A stretch of DNA of 64,000 nucleotides. Source: CAVZLD01 sp963776055 (GTDB lineage Bacteria; Planctomycetota; Planctomycetia; Pirellulales; Pirellulaceae). The notes below the pieces were generated by a model. That model was not told the DNA's origin and did not search any database. It was given only the letters and a program-made list of their open reading frames with translations. A program made the position numbers and the translations under genes. The stretch's first letter is position 1. Every line of letters starts with the position of its first letter. Of this stretch, positions 31,028-43,248 are shown piece by piece. The stretch is from contig CAVZLD010000016.1 of NCBI GenBank assembly GCA_963776055.1, positions 248,001-312,000 of the forward strand. The letters are read 5' to 3'.

Positions 31028-31995
31028 TTACTTCGCTCCCGCCGGGCCAATGTATTGCCGGGCAATCACGACATTGTCGAAGTAGACGATGTTGACTTTT
31101 TGTTTCGTCCAGCGGTCGGTGACATAACTCTCCAGCGTGAACGCATTGGCAAGCAGCGTGGGACTGGTCCGCCAATTGATGCCCCGCCAGTGTCCCCGCA
31201 GCTCGCCATCGATCCAGTAGGCTTGCTCGCCATCGTCCCTGCCAGGCGAATTGTGTTTGATCATCATCTCCACGCAGATCCATCTGCCGCGTTGGATATT
31301 GGGTTGCGTCTCAGGACGAAAACCATTGCCCCAGTACTTGCCATCGGGACTCGGTTTCATGGTGTGCCAATAGCTGTAGAAATTCCACCGTCCTGGAGGT
31401 TCCCACTTCCCCCAATTGCCCCACGGTTCGATCGCTGTCGAGAAACGTTCCGTTCCATCGGGCAACTCACCCGCACCCCCAAATCCGCTCCACCGTTCGC
31501 TGCCCTGCAAAGACTTGTTGGCTCGCAGCGTGCAGAAATGATGTACATAATCGCACGCGGGATCAAATCTCGTGTAGAAGCGAATGAAGATCTGCTCGGA
31601 CGACTCGAACCATTTCGTAAAACCACCACCTGTGTTTTCGCCCAGTGTCGCCGTCACTTGAAGTGAGCGACTTCCGATCGGAGCTCTGTTTGATGAACCG
31701 TCAACCAACGCGAGTACCTTCTTGCCGCGGTCTCTGGTCTCATCCCACTTGTCACCTAATGCACCCGTTTCGAAATTGTCCGCGAAGATCACCTCGGGAT
31801 GGCTCGAGATGTCGTCATCGGCATGGAAATCGACAGCCAACCCCTCGCCGGACGGCAAATCGCTATCCGTGACCCATTCGGTAGCCGCATCCTGGGCCAG
31901 TGCGGGTCGTGCTGCGATCGAGGTGAGCGTCGCGAGAATTGCCACGAGGATGTGGTCCGTTGCGGCGAACAACAAATCGCGGGGAGGAATTCCAT
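31028..31995 (-). CDS. Secreted concanavalin-A-like (jelly-roll) protein, lyase-like
   Basis: The frame is open from 32182, but a hydrophobic export signal (HILVAILATLTSIAARPALA) begins only near 31975. No ATG in this frame precedes it: ATG 31995 is in another frame, so the start is a TTG/GTG or there is an indel. The mature part has jelly-roll lyase-like segments: EVIFADNFETGALGDKWDE, EQIFIRFYTRFDP, GRWICVEMMIKHNSPG, YWIDGELRGHWRGINW and KVNIVYFDNVVIARQYIG. These resemble alginate-lyase-like or laminin-G folds that bind or cleave polysaccharide. No catalytic residues can be assigned with confidence. Confidence 0.6.
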
Positions 31996-32264
31996 GATGA
32001 CTTCCATTTCTCGGGTCTCGGTTGCGGACGAGACAATTATAGCCAGATTCCCCGGCGGAAATGATCGGTTGCGATCGACCGCCACAAAGTGAACAAAGGA
32101 TTCCTCTCCCTCGCTGGCGCATTCGATCTCCAGAGATAAGTTGGTGACGACTCGGATAGGGCGGTTTCCGAGGCTGGGACAATCGATGAACGGTTCGCTA
32201 CAGTCCTCTGAAAATCACCGCCCCACTTCCGTTGAGACAAATCACGACTTTTTGCCGTGGGGAA

Positions 32265-32309
32265 GAATGGCAGGGGAATGATGGCAGGGGATGATGGCAG
32301 GGGAATGGG
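32265..32309. repeat. Short tandem ATGGCAGGGGA repeats
   Basis: Four near-copies of ATGGCAGGGGA in a row, with one- to three-base spacers, in the gap between the jelly-roll and GxxExxY genes. The gap also holds a GC-rich inverted stretch near 32370-32410. No gene seen. Confidence 0.6.
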
Positions 32310-32426
32310 GTGGCACGTTGTTGAGACGGCCAGGATGCCGAGCCTGGCTATTGCGGGCACCGCGGCTGCGGCCGAAGAGCCTCGCTCTCCCGTTCTGGCT
32401 CTCGCAGCCAGAATCGGTTAGGACGT

Positions 32427-33536
32427 TTGTGTGAAGAAGCTGTCTACCAACGGGACCTGAGAGCAAGGTTGGTTGCCGATGGCTTTCGGCGCGTATGTAT
32501 CGAGGAACGCGTTACAGCGGTCCACGCTGAGTTCTGCAAAACATATTCTGTCGATCTGATTGCGGATGACGCTGTCTACGAGCTGAAGGCTGTCGTGTCA
32601 CTCAACGAACAACATCAGGCTCAACTTCTGAACTACTTGTTTCTACTTGGATTGCCGCGCGGCAAGTTGATTAACTTTCGAACGCCGAAGGTCCAAGGCA
32701 GGATTCACGCGACCAGCTTGTCTGCCAAAGATCGCCACCAGATCGTCATTGACTTGGAGCATTGGGAAGACCTCTCGAATGCCTGTAGCCAACTAAGATT
32801 GAGAATGAAGGATTTGCTAGAGGATTGGGGGGCTTTTCTGGCGTGCGAACTATACGAGCAAGCCCTGACGCATTTCTCCGGTGGCAGATGCACGGTTCAA
32901 CAGAGATTGCCTCTGAAACGGGATCGTATCGCACTCGGTACGCAGGAATTCAATATTCACGCACCGCGAATCGCATTCCACGTTACATCGGTCATCGGCC
33001 ACATCGAAGCAAAGGAGTCACAACTACGACGACTTCTGACCCTGACCAATTTACAGGCAATACAGTGGATCAATCTCAATCACACAAGGATTCAAATGAA
33101 GACGCTTCTGCGAGGAAATTCCATGATCCACATTCCCTTTACGGTTTTCGATCTGGACGCTCTATTGTGCCCGGCAACCATTATCGCTGGCGATCCCGAT
33201 GGGCTGGTGTGTTCTGCTGAAATCTTCATCCATCACGCGAGAGAGTGCTGCTTCCACTGCAACAGGGACCAGGATGTCGGCGTCGAGTGTTTGATCATCG
33301 GGATTGGGGAGTCGGCGATGAACTGGTCATGCGGTACTGCCGGAGATCCGTTGACATATGCCATCGAGCACTATCTGCAGACGCGAGTATTCAGCGTGTG
33401 GCACCGACACGATCGGATTGACTCGCGAGCCCAACGGGTCTTGATGCGTTCTCTTACTGGAGCCTGCCACGCCACGCAGGGAATTCAGAAGCCGAGCAGC
33501 AGACCCACAGCTAGGAGAAGTGATGTTGTTCAATGA
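32427..33536 (+). CDS. GxxExxY-family protein (long form), odd ends
   Basis: The first ~228 residues match the long GxxExxY family, a PD-(D/E)xK-nuclease-like group of unknown function: (L)CEEAVYQRDLRARL, YSVDLIADDAVYELKAV with the Asp and ExK residues, QLLNYLFLLGLPRGKLINF, LTHFSGGRCTVQQRLPL and LRRLLTLTNLQAIQWINLNH. No ATG is available; the first start is TTG 32427 and the frame is open further upstream, so the N-terminus may be truncated or disrupted. Past about 33110 the sequence no longer looks like the family; the native stop has probably been lost by an indel, and the last ~130 codons are doubtful. It overlaps the surface-protein gene end by 26 bases on the opposite strand. Confidence 0.65.
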   Translation: MCEEAVYQRDLRARLVADGFRRVCIEERVTAVHAEFCKTYSVDLIADDAVYELKAVVSLNEQHQAQLLNYLFLLGLPRGKLINFRTPKVQGRIHATSLSAKDRHQIVIDLEHWEDLSNACSQLRLRMKDLLEDWGAFLACELYEQALTHFSGGRCTVQQRLPLKRDRIALGTQEFNIHAPRIAFHVTSVIGHIEAKESQLRRLLTLTNLQAIQWINLNHTRIQMKTLLRGNSMIHIPFTVFDLDALLCPATIIAGDPDGLVCSAEIFIHHARECCFHCNRDQDVGVECLIIGIGESAMNWSCGTAGDPLTYAIEHYLQTRVFSVWHRHDRIDSRAQRVLMRSLTGACHATQGIQKPSSRPTARRSDVVQ

Positions 33537-36500
33537 AGATTCCCATCGATTCCGCATCGCTCTGCAGAAGGTCGTCGATTGCTTCCTCCAGAAGAGCGGA
33601 AAGCGGATTCTTGCAGGCCATGCCGATGCGCGATTCTGGCAGTTCCACGGCCGCAGTAGAGACCTCCAGCAGGCCTTCGGCATGCAGTCGGTCCACGGTG
33701 GAATCCGTCAACGCATCCAACGGCTTCGGGGAGCCGTCTGAGACGCAGTGGCGGACAGCACACGTGCTCGAATCGAATTGCCACAGTTGATCAACGGCCG
33801 CCGCAATCGGTCGCAAGTCGTCTGCCAGCACCATGGTCGCGCCCGCTCCGTCGACGGGCATGGCCGGTGCGCTGTCGACGTAGCCCCCACCAATAAAGGC
33901 GGCCACGATATCATTCGCTATCAAAATCGCCGTCGCCGTTCCAGTCTCCCTCGTTCCAAGCTGAGTTGTGATCAATCGAATCCTCGTATTCGCCCACGAC
34001 AAAGACCTGAACAAAATCATTCGAATCAAAGACACCATCCAGATTCGCGTCACCGTAGTCCGTGTTCAGGATCTCGGTGATGAGCACATCCAGATCGGTC
34101 TGGCTGGCGGGGCCGCCGTCTGCCGCAAGATCAAATACGGCTTCGCGCGCGTCGGTTTGGATTGCGAGCGACATCGACGTGATGTCGTGCACGTCGACGA
34201 TGCCATCCAAGTAAAATCTCCGGGGACGAGTCGGTGACGCGACGGGCACGTGCAGAATCGTCAGCTTGGGGCGATCCGACGCGAAGCCGACCTCGCGCGA
34301 ACTGAAATCGACGCCGTCGGTTGCGCCTCCCGGATTACTGATCAGGATGCCGTGGTTGCTGTCCGGATCATCGATCCACGACTGCACCATGGCGACCCCG
34401 TCCGCGTTGAACTGCGTATTGTTGGAAGCGAACTCAGCAACCAGCGGTCCGCTGTCCGCCGCGCCCTTGCCGCCGGGCGTCTGCCATCCCACGCCGTTGG
34501 CCGCCTGATTCCAGGTCACCTGCGATTCGCTCCAATTCTTCAGCACTCGTTCCACGTTGTACTGATCGCCGTTGTTCGTGATATTCACCTGGAACGATGC
34601 GCCGACGACTCGACTGCCGACGGGAATGCTGAGGTCGCGCCAGCGGAGCAGCACTGCCAATTCGGTTCCGCCGTCTTCTCCGTCGACTTCCAGACGACTG
34701 ATCCGAAAGGCCATTGTTAGAGTTCGCATCTCCTTCGCGCATTTCGGCATCGGTGGCACCGGTATACCCGTTGACACCACTTTGAAAACTGTCGCTTTCC
34801 GACTCGCAGGATCCAAGGCCGATGACCGGCTGCTTTCCGCACCGTCGCCGTTGACGGCCGTGACTTCGTAGGTCAACGGCGAAGCTTCCTCGAAGGTCAT
34901 CTCGGTCGTCAGCCAGGGGATCGACGTGGTCTGCAACAGCTCGTTGTTGCGGTAGACGTTGTAATGCGCGATGCCGGTCTGAGAATCTTCCGAAGGCAAC
35001 CAGGCCAGTGCGACCTGGCCGCCGGCGATGATCTGGCCACGCAGGTTTTGCGGCATCCGACGGGGGCGTGGTGTCCAGGAAAAGGTTGTCGCGACCGGGC
35101 GTGCCCTGCAGACTTCCCGCTTGCCCACGTGTGCCGGATCATTTCCAAAATCAGCAGCTTCCCATTTGCTGAGCGATGATCCGTCACCGTCCGCGGCGGT
35201 TGGCCAAGGAGCCGAATCGTCGTAGTTCACGTGATCGACAATCACTCGTCCGGCGTTCGTTTGGCTGGGGCGAGAGATCTGCAGGTTCTCGCCTCCGTTA
35301 TCCAGCACGCCATGCATGTCGTCGTTGTAGACGAAGATCGGTACACTGGCGGGGACTTCGAGAGTCCGTTCGGAATTGATCGGCCGATTGCATCGGATCA
35401 AGACCGGCCAGCTGTTCGATGACGACCGCAAATCCGTGCGGGGCGATCGTGGCGCCGACAGGAAACGGATACTGAATGCCACGCGTGAACGCCCAGGAGA
35501 TTTCCGCCACCGCCATCCAGCAGAATCAGCTCGTCCGTGAGGTTTTTCAACTCAACGAAGTCGACTCCGCCGGTCGCCGCGTTGTACATGATTTCGTGGA
35601 TCACGACCGGGCCTACCGCCGGCGCCGCATTCGCCGCTCCGCGCGTTGGCTCGCTCAACACGGCAAAAACCAGTCCGTCACTGGTTGTCGTCAAGCCATG
35701 CGTGAGATCGGGTTCGGCGGCCCCAAACTGACGAGACTCCTGATAGCCGGTCAGTTGGCCCAGGTTGTCCGTCGACTGCAGATACAATTCGCCGCCTGTT
35801 GCCGTTAAGGCAAACGGTCGTGGGCATATCGCAGGATGACCAAAGTGATCGCGTTCGGTCAGCACGAGGATACTCGCCGGCCGCGATCGAGCTGCCGGGT
35901 GGTAACACATATTTGCTGATCGGCGATGTTTCGTCGCTCAGGTACCAACCACTCACATCCATCGGCGGCGTCGGACAAGGTTTCGCAGCTCGATCCAGTT
36001 ACCCGCCGGATGGGTCGAGTCATTGGAGACTTCATGAATCACGATCGATCCAGGCGCGATGCCCTGATCGTCGGCGCCGGGGGAACCGCCAGCGTGCTCA
36101 CTAGGTCGCCAACCGGCCTTGGCATTCCAGTGTGTAATCTCTTGTGCCGGATCAACGACAGTCAGCGAAAACCCATCTCCATCGGTTAGCGGAACCAGTC
36201 GTCCTGGTATTCGAAGCGATGGATCACGACGTTGATCGGCATCCCGCAAGGTGATCGACTCGCCCTCATTGGCCAGCGATCCGTCAAACGTTCCCGCAAT
36301 CGGAAGACCACCGCCATAGAACGCTTCAAACGCGTTGATGTCCTTGACCACGAGCACGTGATCTCCCGGCGCTAACACCGGGTCGGAAGCCGTCGAAAAA
36401 TCGAAGGCAATTCCCTCGGTGAACTGCACTCCGTTGAGATGCAAGCGGAGTGGTTCCGACCGGTGCGATGTTTCGCAATTCGATGAACTCGACATCGTCG

Positions 36501-39500
36501 CTGCCCGCGGGATTGTAGTGAATCTCCGAAATCCGAAGCAGGTCGCGCAGCGGCCGCTCGGTCGCAGTGCTTGTCACTTGAATCGTGTCGCTCCCGATTT
36601 CCACGCCATCAAAGTCCAGGGCGACCAGTCGAACCGTATTTGCGCCGAAATCGACCGGAACTTTCAGCTCCCAACTGTCCTCGTCCGTCCATTCGACATT
36701 CAGGCTCTCGCCGGTATCGGCATCTTGAATCTCACGAACATCGATCCAGCCGGAACCTTCAGTGTCACCAGCGAGAGGTTCGTCGTCAGCGGGTTTCCGT
36801 CGTTGGATGTGATCGCAAACGGAACCGGTGGGATGGCGGCCGTGGCGGCATTGCGCGCCTGCGACGACGCGAGCGGCGATCCTGGACACTTCGGACGATG
36901 TCCCGGCTCCCAGACTGTTGTAGTGCGTCGCCCAATACTGTGCGTATTCGGGATTGAAGCTGCGGTTCATCAGGTCCCACATGTGTCCCCAAAACAGCCG
37001 TTCATTCACCGGTAGGTTCCGGATCTCATCCAGCCGAGAGCTGCTGCCGTTGTAGATCAGCGGCTCGGTCAGATTCGCCAGGTCGGCATCCCAGAACAGC
37101 GGAATCAGCATTCCATCGGACGGGCGGGAGTAGACGCGAAGGTTCTTCGGGCGGCCGAAACCGTACGTATCCCAATTGCCCAAGAAGGCCTGCGTTGCAT
37201 AATGGCGCATCCACAGATCGACATCCATTACTTGATTGGTTGCCTGAAACAGTGCTGCCCCCGACTTGTTGATCGCATCCGTCAATTGAACGATCGACTC
37301 AAAGTCGTCCTTCGCGCGGCTGTTCTTGATCAGCAACTGGCCTCGGTAGTCCTCTGGGTTATCGCCTCGGTCTCCATATCCTGCGTGCTCACGGCGGCGG
37401 AACCACCCCCGCTCTTCTCGCCTTCCGGGTGCGGATTTGCGTTGGCCGGGTACGTAATATCATCCAATTCCCAGATGGTTCCGCTGCCACCGTTTTCGAA
37501 CTGCTCCTCGAGGAACAGGTCCTCATATCGCGCAAGCCCCAGCAGCATCATCGAGATCCTGGAACGGAGACTCCATGTAGCGCAATGTCGTCATACAGGC
37601 TGACGCTGCTTCCCCCGGCACGGTTGACGAGCTGCTTGAAGAGGATCTCCTTCAAGCCGTTGATGTCGAAGCGGAGTGAATCGTGGACCCCGTTGAATTT
37701 CTGTGCCGGGTCCAGCCGGATTTTGAAACCGCTGTTGGGTCGAATCCAGCGACTGCCGATTTGACGGACTTCCACGTCGTAGAATACTTCACTGCCGTTG
37801 CGCACGAGCGTTGTTCCCGCGTAGCGGTTGCTCATGTTGCGCGCATCCTGACTCGTGGTAGTGGGAACCACGATCGATCGATCGTCAGGCGTGACAATAA
37901 ATCGCAGCGTATCGACGTTGCGCGTCGATTCACTGGCCACTTCATACAGGGCGCGTGAATCGCGTCCCCGCCCCGGAAATGTCGAGACCGCCCCCAGTCC
38001 GTCCGTTCCTTCGACGTAGAACTGCACGACCGTGTTCGAGGACTGCCCGGGGATACTAGCCGAGTACGGGCCATCACCGCCAGCGGTCATCGATACGCTC
38101 CGCCAACTGGACGTATTGGCTCGATACCACAATCGCAGCGAATCGACACCCTGCCCATCTTCCGCGCGAACGGATACGGTCACCGACTGGCCGGATCGGG
38201 GAAGAACCGGCTGGTGGGCGAACTGATCGTAGGTCGGACCCAGGTTTGATTCGGTCGACGCGATTCGGCTGTCCCGGCGTGCCATAACGGTCGGGCGCAG
38301 GCAGAATGGCGGTGTTGCTCATGCGTGTCAGGTAGAGCCGATTGTTTACCTGACGGCTTCCCTGGATCCACTTTGCTCGGAAGCGAATCGTGTACTGACT
38401 GTTACTTCGAACGGACGTGTTGCCAGCAAACGTGGTGGAAACATAATCGCTCACCAACGCCTGCGCCCCGCTGGCCGTGACGTGCAGCACGCGATTGCCG
38501 GCGTCGTCTGGGTCGGCCACGACGGTCCCGCTGTGGTTTCCGACGAATCGCCATTTGCTGGGTGAGCTGCCGATAGGATCCGAATCGAATGTTCCATTTT
38601 GAATCAGTTGCGTGCTCGTCCCCGACCGAATCAGGCTGACATCGTCTAACAGGAATTCACCGGCATCGAGTAAACCGAAAATCCATTCGTTGAAGCCTCC
38701 GCAGCAGTTCAGTGGTTCGTCCGCCAAATCGGTGAAGGTGTAGCTGGTCCATTCGCTCGCAACGCCTGGGTCACTGCCGGCCCATGTTTCTCCTTTCGCG
38801 TTGTCCGCCCACGGATCACGCAGTTCCAGGCTCGAGCCACCGCCATCGGCAAAGGCAGGCCAGCGTCCACGCTCATAGTAGTGCACGTCATCCGCCGGGT
38901 TCTTGCTTGCATCCACCAGCAGAATTCGGTCATCCTGATTGCTCAATGTGCCTTCATAATTTCCGATGACATTCTCGATCCCGTATTTCGCTTGGACGGC
39001 TGCAGCATCTTTCGCTACGACAAGATACGCGCCGGGCTCGATCGTTGTGCCCACCGGAAAGGTGAATTCGACCGCGTCGCGCAGACGCCAATCTTCCAGA
39101 TCGACCGGCTGGTCACTGCGATTGAAAAGCTCAATCCATTCCTCGTCCGATTCCGCGTAGGGTATTTCGCCCTCGCGCAATGTAGGGGGGGCGTGGTACA
39201 TGATTTCGTGAATCACGATCTGATCGTGAAACGAAAACTCATTGGCCGCATAGGGGGTCGCGGTTGCCGGCCATAGCCACTGATCCGGATAGCTGGCGCT
39301 GCGACCGCGCAACGAGTTGGTGACGACGCGCGCATCGATCAGCCGACTCTTGTCGGGCGCGTACAAGAACACACGCTCGTTGTCGGTCGGCCGGCCGCTC
39401 AGTTGATCTTCCTGGATCGCCAGCAACCCACCTGCCGGAATCACCTCGGACGGAAGAGTATATTCGATCGGGTTCTCACCGGTGGTCACGAGCACGTACC

Positions 39501-40191
39501 CACCCACGTTGATCGCCGTTGTGCTGTCATTCGCAATTTCGATGAAGAAATCGTCGCCGATCGCGGCGGCGATTTCATTCAACTGCAGACTCTCGGTCGC
39601 CACGGTATTGGCCGCTCCGGGCGTGCCCCCAAACTGTGCGCTGTAGGTCCAGTTCGCGGGGTCTTCGCTGCTGCCGAACGGGTTTCCTCTTCGCCAGACT
39701 CGGACCACCACCATCCGGCTCCACCGGCCATTCACCGCTGTCGCGAAAGTCGATGGAGTTCATCTGGCGGTGATCGTTGTTGTACAACCGCAGCTCTTCC
39801 CCTGCGTTGCTCAATCGCCCCAAAAAAGGGCCAATCGCATCGTCATAGCCCGTGCTTGCTTCGAGAAAACTCGGGTCACTCGCCACCACCAGGTAATCTC
39901 GTCCTTCGACAATCGTGCCTGCGGGAAACTCAAACTCAACGGCGCCGTCGATCCGCCACTGCGAGATGTCCATATCGACCGCCAACTGGTTGTGCAGCTC
40001 AATCCATTCCAGTTGACCCTCGGCATCATCCAACGCGTGGTACATGATCTCGCTGAAAACAACCGTGCTGTCGAGCATCGCACGCAGCTCCAATGGCTCC
40101 GACAGCATCGCGCGTTCGACCGTGGCGTTTCGCTGGACTTCGCAAGGCCGCGTGCTCGTTGACGTGAACGAAATCGTTCGAACAGTTTCAT
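33511..40191 (-). CDS. Giant surface protein: lamin-tail domains, CotH kinase, Fn3, DNRLRE, dockerin-like; many frameshifts
   Basis: ATG 40191 gives MKLFERFRSRQRARGL, then (after a shift near 40110) LSEPLELRAML, the N-terminal motif typical of planctomycete giant exoproteins. Domains in order: lamin-tail domains (VVFSEIMYHALDD; IVIHEIMYHAPP, EWIELFNRSDQP), a carbohydrate-binding-like sandwich near 38700-38330, CotH-kinase domain about 37950-36900 (GFKIRLDPAQKFNGVHD; NWDTYGFGRPKNLRVYSR; PLFWDADLANL), three more lamin-tail domains 36560-35480 (ISEIHYNPAGSDDVEFIELR; VIHEIMYNAATGGVDFVEL), Fn3 near 35050-34820, DNRLRE/CBM96-like 34720-34250, dockerin-like loops 34210-33900 (DANLDGVFDSNDFVQVF). No PEP motif at the end. 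About ten frame changes over 6.7 kb. A role in adhesion or extracellular matrix is inferred; CotH kinases phosphorylate spore-coat proteins in Bacillus. Confidence 0.85.
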
Positions 40192-40618
40192 GAAGGTGAT
40201 ATTCACGCCGCAAGAACTCCTGAAGGTGAGAAAATGAGCGCCGTACGCCATGCCCGCTGTCTCTCTCCGACCCGGTGTCGCCCAAGTCCGTGGAAGACCA
40301 CGCACGCTCTGTGTCGATCGCCTCAACTTGTGGTGTGCGATCACGTGCGGTGGCTTGCTGCGGCACTCACGATCACAATCGCCACGCGTTGACTCGCCCC
40401 ACGCCAGAGCAGATTTGCTCGCGATCCTAACCAGCGGTTCCGGTGTGCATACCACTCAGTTTCTTTTGCCGCATCGTACGAGTCTACCGTAAACCGCACA
40501 TCAAACGCAAAGATCCTGAAAAAGCCAAGGCAGGCCTCATCGCGGTGAGAGACGGAAGATGCTCTCTACCGTGGCATGGTCCTTCAGAAGTGGAAGAAGT
40601 GGAAGAAGTGGGAGAAGT

Positions 40619-40900
40619 GGGACGGTCTTCCAGACCGTCCCGTAAGACACTCTTCTAGAGTGTCACCCTTCCAGAGTGTCACCAAAAACGGTCAAACACC
40701 TCCCCACTCGCTGGCTGTCACAGCCCAGAAACGCAATACGAAGAAGAGGTGGTACGTGCATGCAAGAGGATGATGGTCTGGGACGTCTGGGGGATGACGG
40801 TCTGGAAGACCATCGAACGGGACGGTCTGGAAGACCGTCCCACTTCTGGAAGACCGTCCCACTTCTGGAAGCCGTCCCACTTTGGACTGGCCGTCCCCTG
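40619..40900. repeat. Cluster of palindromes with constant CTGGAAG loop
   Basis: At 40619-40641 GGGACGGT and ACCGTCCC flank CTTCCAG (the loop read on the other strand); at 40819-40841 the same stem flanks CTGGAAG. Imperfect or half copies sit near 40794-40813, 40846-40859 and 40864-40877. A related palindrome with stem GACACTCT/AGAGTGTC lies at 40646-40664. Short GGAAGAAGT direct repeats precede the cluster (40590-40620). The surrounding ~890-base gap (40192-41079) between divergent genes has no coding frame that I trust. Confidence 0.85.
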
Positions 40901-41079
40901 GGAAACCGGGCTTTTCGACTTTTGCTCAACTGCCTCATGGCCTATCGTAATATGGACCCATTCGGCACGTGGCTGCTGGCGGCTCGGGAGCGACAGGATT
41001 TCCTTGTCCGCTGCGCTGCTGCGTCGGCATCCGTGGCCAAGTAGTGCACGAACATCGTACGCAATCTGTCGAGAGACCG

Positions 41080-43240
41080 ATGAAGAGATCTATTCTGATG
41101 AACCGTTTCGCATGTCGATCGCTGTGCTCTGCCGCGATCATGATGATCCTTTTGGGAGGCAATCTGGTGGCCCAAGAAAGTGGCAAGGACGCTGACGCGG
41201 CATCTGTGATGCTGGAACCATGGACCGGCCCTTTCGGTGGAGTGCCTCCATGGCACCAGGTCCGGCCGGAGGAGTTTGTCGCTGCCTTTGACCAGGCCAT
41301 CCAGCTCTCGGAGGCGGAGATCGATTCGATCGCGAGCAATCCGGAGCCGGCGAACTTCGACAATACGATCGTCGCCCTGGAAGATGCCGGGCGGGCATTG
41401 AATCGGCTGAGTGCATTCTTCGGTGTCCATAGCTCAAACCTGAATCTGGGGCCGATGCCCGATATCCAGAAAATCGTCATGCCGAAGATGGCTGCCTATC
41501 GTGATCGCGTGACGCAGAACGAAAAGCTGTTCACGCGCATGGCCGCCGTCTACGAAAGCGAAGAAATGAAGAGCTTGACAGGGCCACAACAACGCTTGGT
41601 CGAGGATCGCTATAAATCGTTCGTCCGTCGCGGAGCGAAACTCGATGCCGAGGACAAAGCGAAGCTGTCGCAGATGAACCAGCGGCTCGCCAGCCTGTTC
41701 GCCGATTTCACCCAGAACGTACTGGATGACGAGCAACAATACGTCACGTGGATTCAGAACGAGGCGGATCTGGCGGGCCTTCCCGACAGCACTGTCGCCG
41801 CCATGGCGAACGCCGCCAAGGAGCGAGGGCAGGACGGTAAATGGGCCGTCACCAATACACGTTCCTCGATGGATCCGTTTCTGACCTATGCCGATAACCG
41901 CTCACTGCGCGAGAAAGTCTGGCGCACGTACTACAACCGCGGCGACAATGGCGACGAGCATGACAACAACGCAATCATTTCCGAAATACTGAAACTCCGC
42001 GCGAAGCGGGCGAAGCTCCTCGGATATGACACCCACGCGCACTGGCGTTTGGAGCGGGCGATGGCGAAAACGCCGGAAGCCGCGATGGGCTTGATGATCA
42101 GCATCTGGCCGAAGGCGGTCGCGCGGGCGAAAGAAGAAGTCGCCGATATGCAACAGATCGCGGACCAGGAGGGCGCGGACATCACCATCGAACCCTGGGA
42201 CTATCGCTACTACGCCGAGAAGGTTCGCAAGGCGAAGTACGACCTGGACTTCAACGAGGTGAAGCCTTACCTGCAGCTCGAGAAGCTGATCGAAGCCATG
42301 ATGTGGTGCTCCACGGAACTCTACGGCCTGCACTACAAGCGAGTGACAAACGTTCCCGTCTTCCACCCGGATGTCCGTGTGTGGGAGGTCACCAATGATG
42401 CCGGGGAACATGTCGGGTTGTGGTACCTCGATCCCTACGCACGCGAGGGCAAACGGAGTGGAGCGTGGATGACCGATTACCGGGCGCAAGAGAATATCGG
42501 CCAGCCGATCACGCCGATTGTCTCGAATAACTCCAACTTCATCGAAGCTCCCGACGGCGAGGTCGTGCTGATCTCCTGGGACGACGCGCGGACCCTGTTC
42601 CACGAGTTCGGGCACGCGCTACACGGCCTGCTCTCTCAGGTTCAGTATCCCTCCCAGTCCGGCACGTCGGTCGCACGTGATTACGTCGAGTTCCCCTCGC
42701 AGATCAACGAACACTGGCTCTCCACACCGGAAGTCCTGAACCGTTTCTGTTTGCACTACCAGACCGGCAAACCGATGCCCAAGGAACTGCTCGAGAAGAT
42801 CAAGCGCAGCGTCGACGTTCAACGAAGGATTCGCCACGGTCGAATACCTCGCCAGCGCCCTGGTCGACATGAAGCTGCACCTGGCAGGTGACGTGGAGAT
42901 CGACCCGGACCAGTTCGAGCGGAAGACGCTGGAAGAACTCGGAATGCCGAAAGAAATCGTGATGCGGCATCGCACGCCACATTTCGCTCACATCTTCGCT
43001 GGCGATGGCTATTCGGCGGGTTACTACAGTTACCTTTGGTCGGATGCATTGACCGCCGACGCGGCGGAATTGTTCGAAGAAGCGGGCAGTTACTACGACA
43101 AGGCGATCGCAAAACGGTTACATGATCAGGTCTTTTCCGTCGGTGATACGGTAGACCCAGCGGAAGGGTTCCGCGCATTTCGTGGACGCGATGTCGATCC
43201 GCAGGCTCTGCTGCGCAAACGAGGCTTTCCTGTAGACTGA
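41080..43240 (+). CDS. M3 family oligopeptidase (Dcp-like), exported, one frameshift
   Basis: ATG 41080 begins a signal peptide (ending near LGGNLVAQE). The ~720-residue product follows the M3 zinc metallopeptidase plan: helical N-terminal half (FDNTIVALEDAGRALNRLSA), then TLFHEFGHALHGLLSQ with the HExxH zinc site and the downstream Glu in RDYVEFPSQINEHW. The frame shifts near 42817; FNEGFATVEYLASALVDMKL in the new frame and AGYYSYLWSDALTADAAELF complete the domain to the stop at 43240. It should degrade short peptides in the periplasm, cutting dipeptides or small fragments from oligopeptides. The propeller gene follows after 8 bases, so the two are probably co-transcribed. Confidence 0.9.
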
Positions 43241-43248
43241 GGAACATC

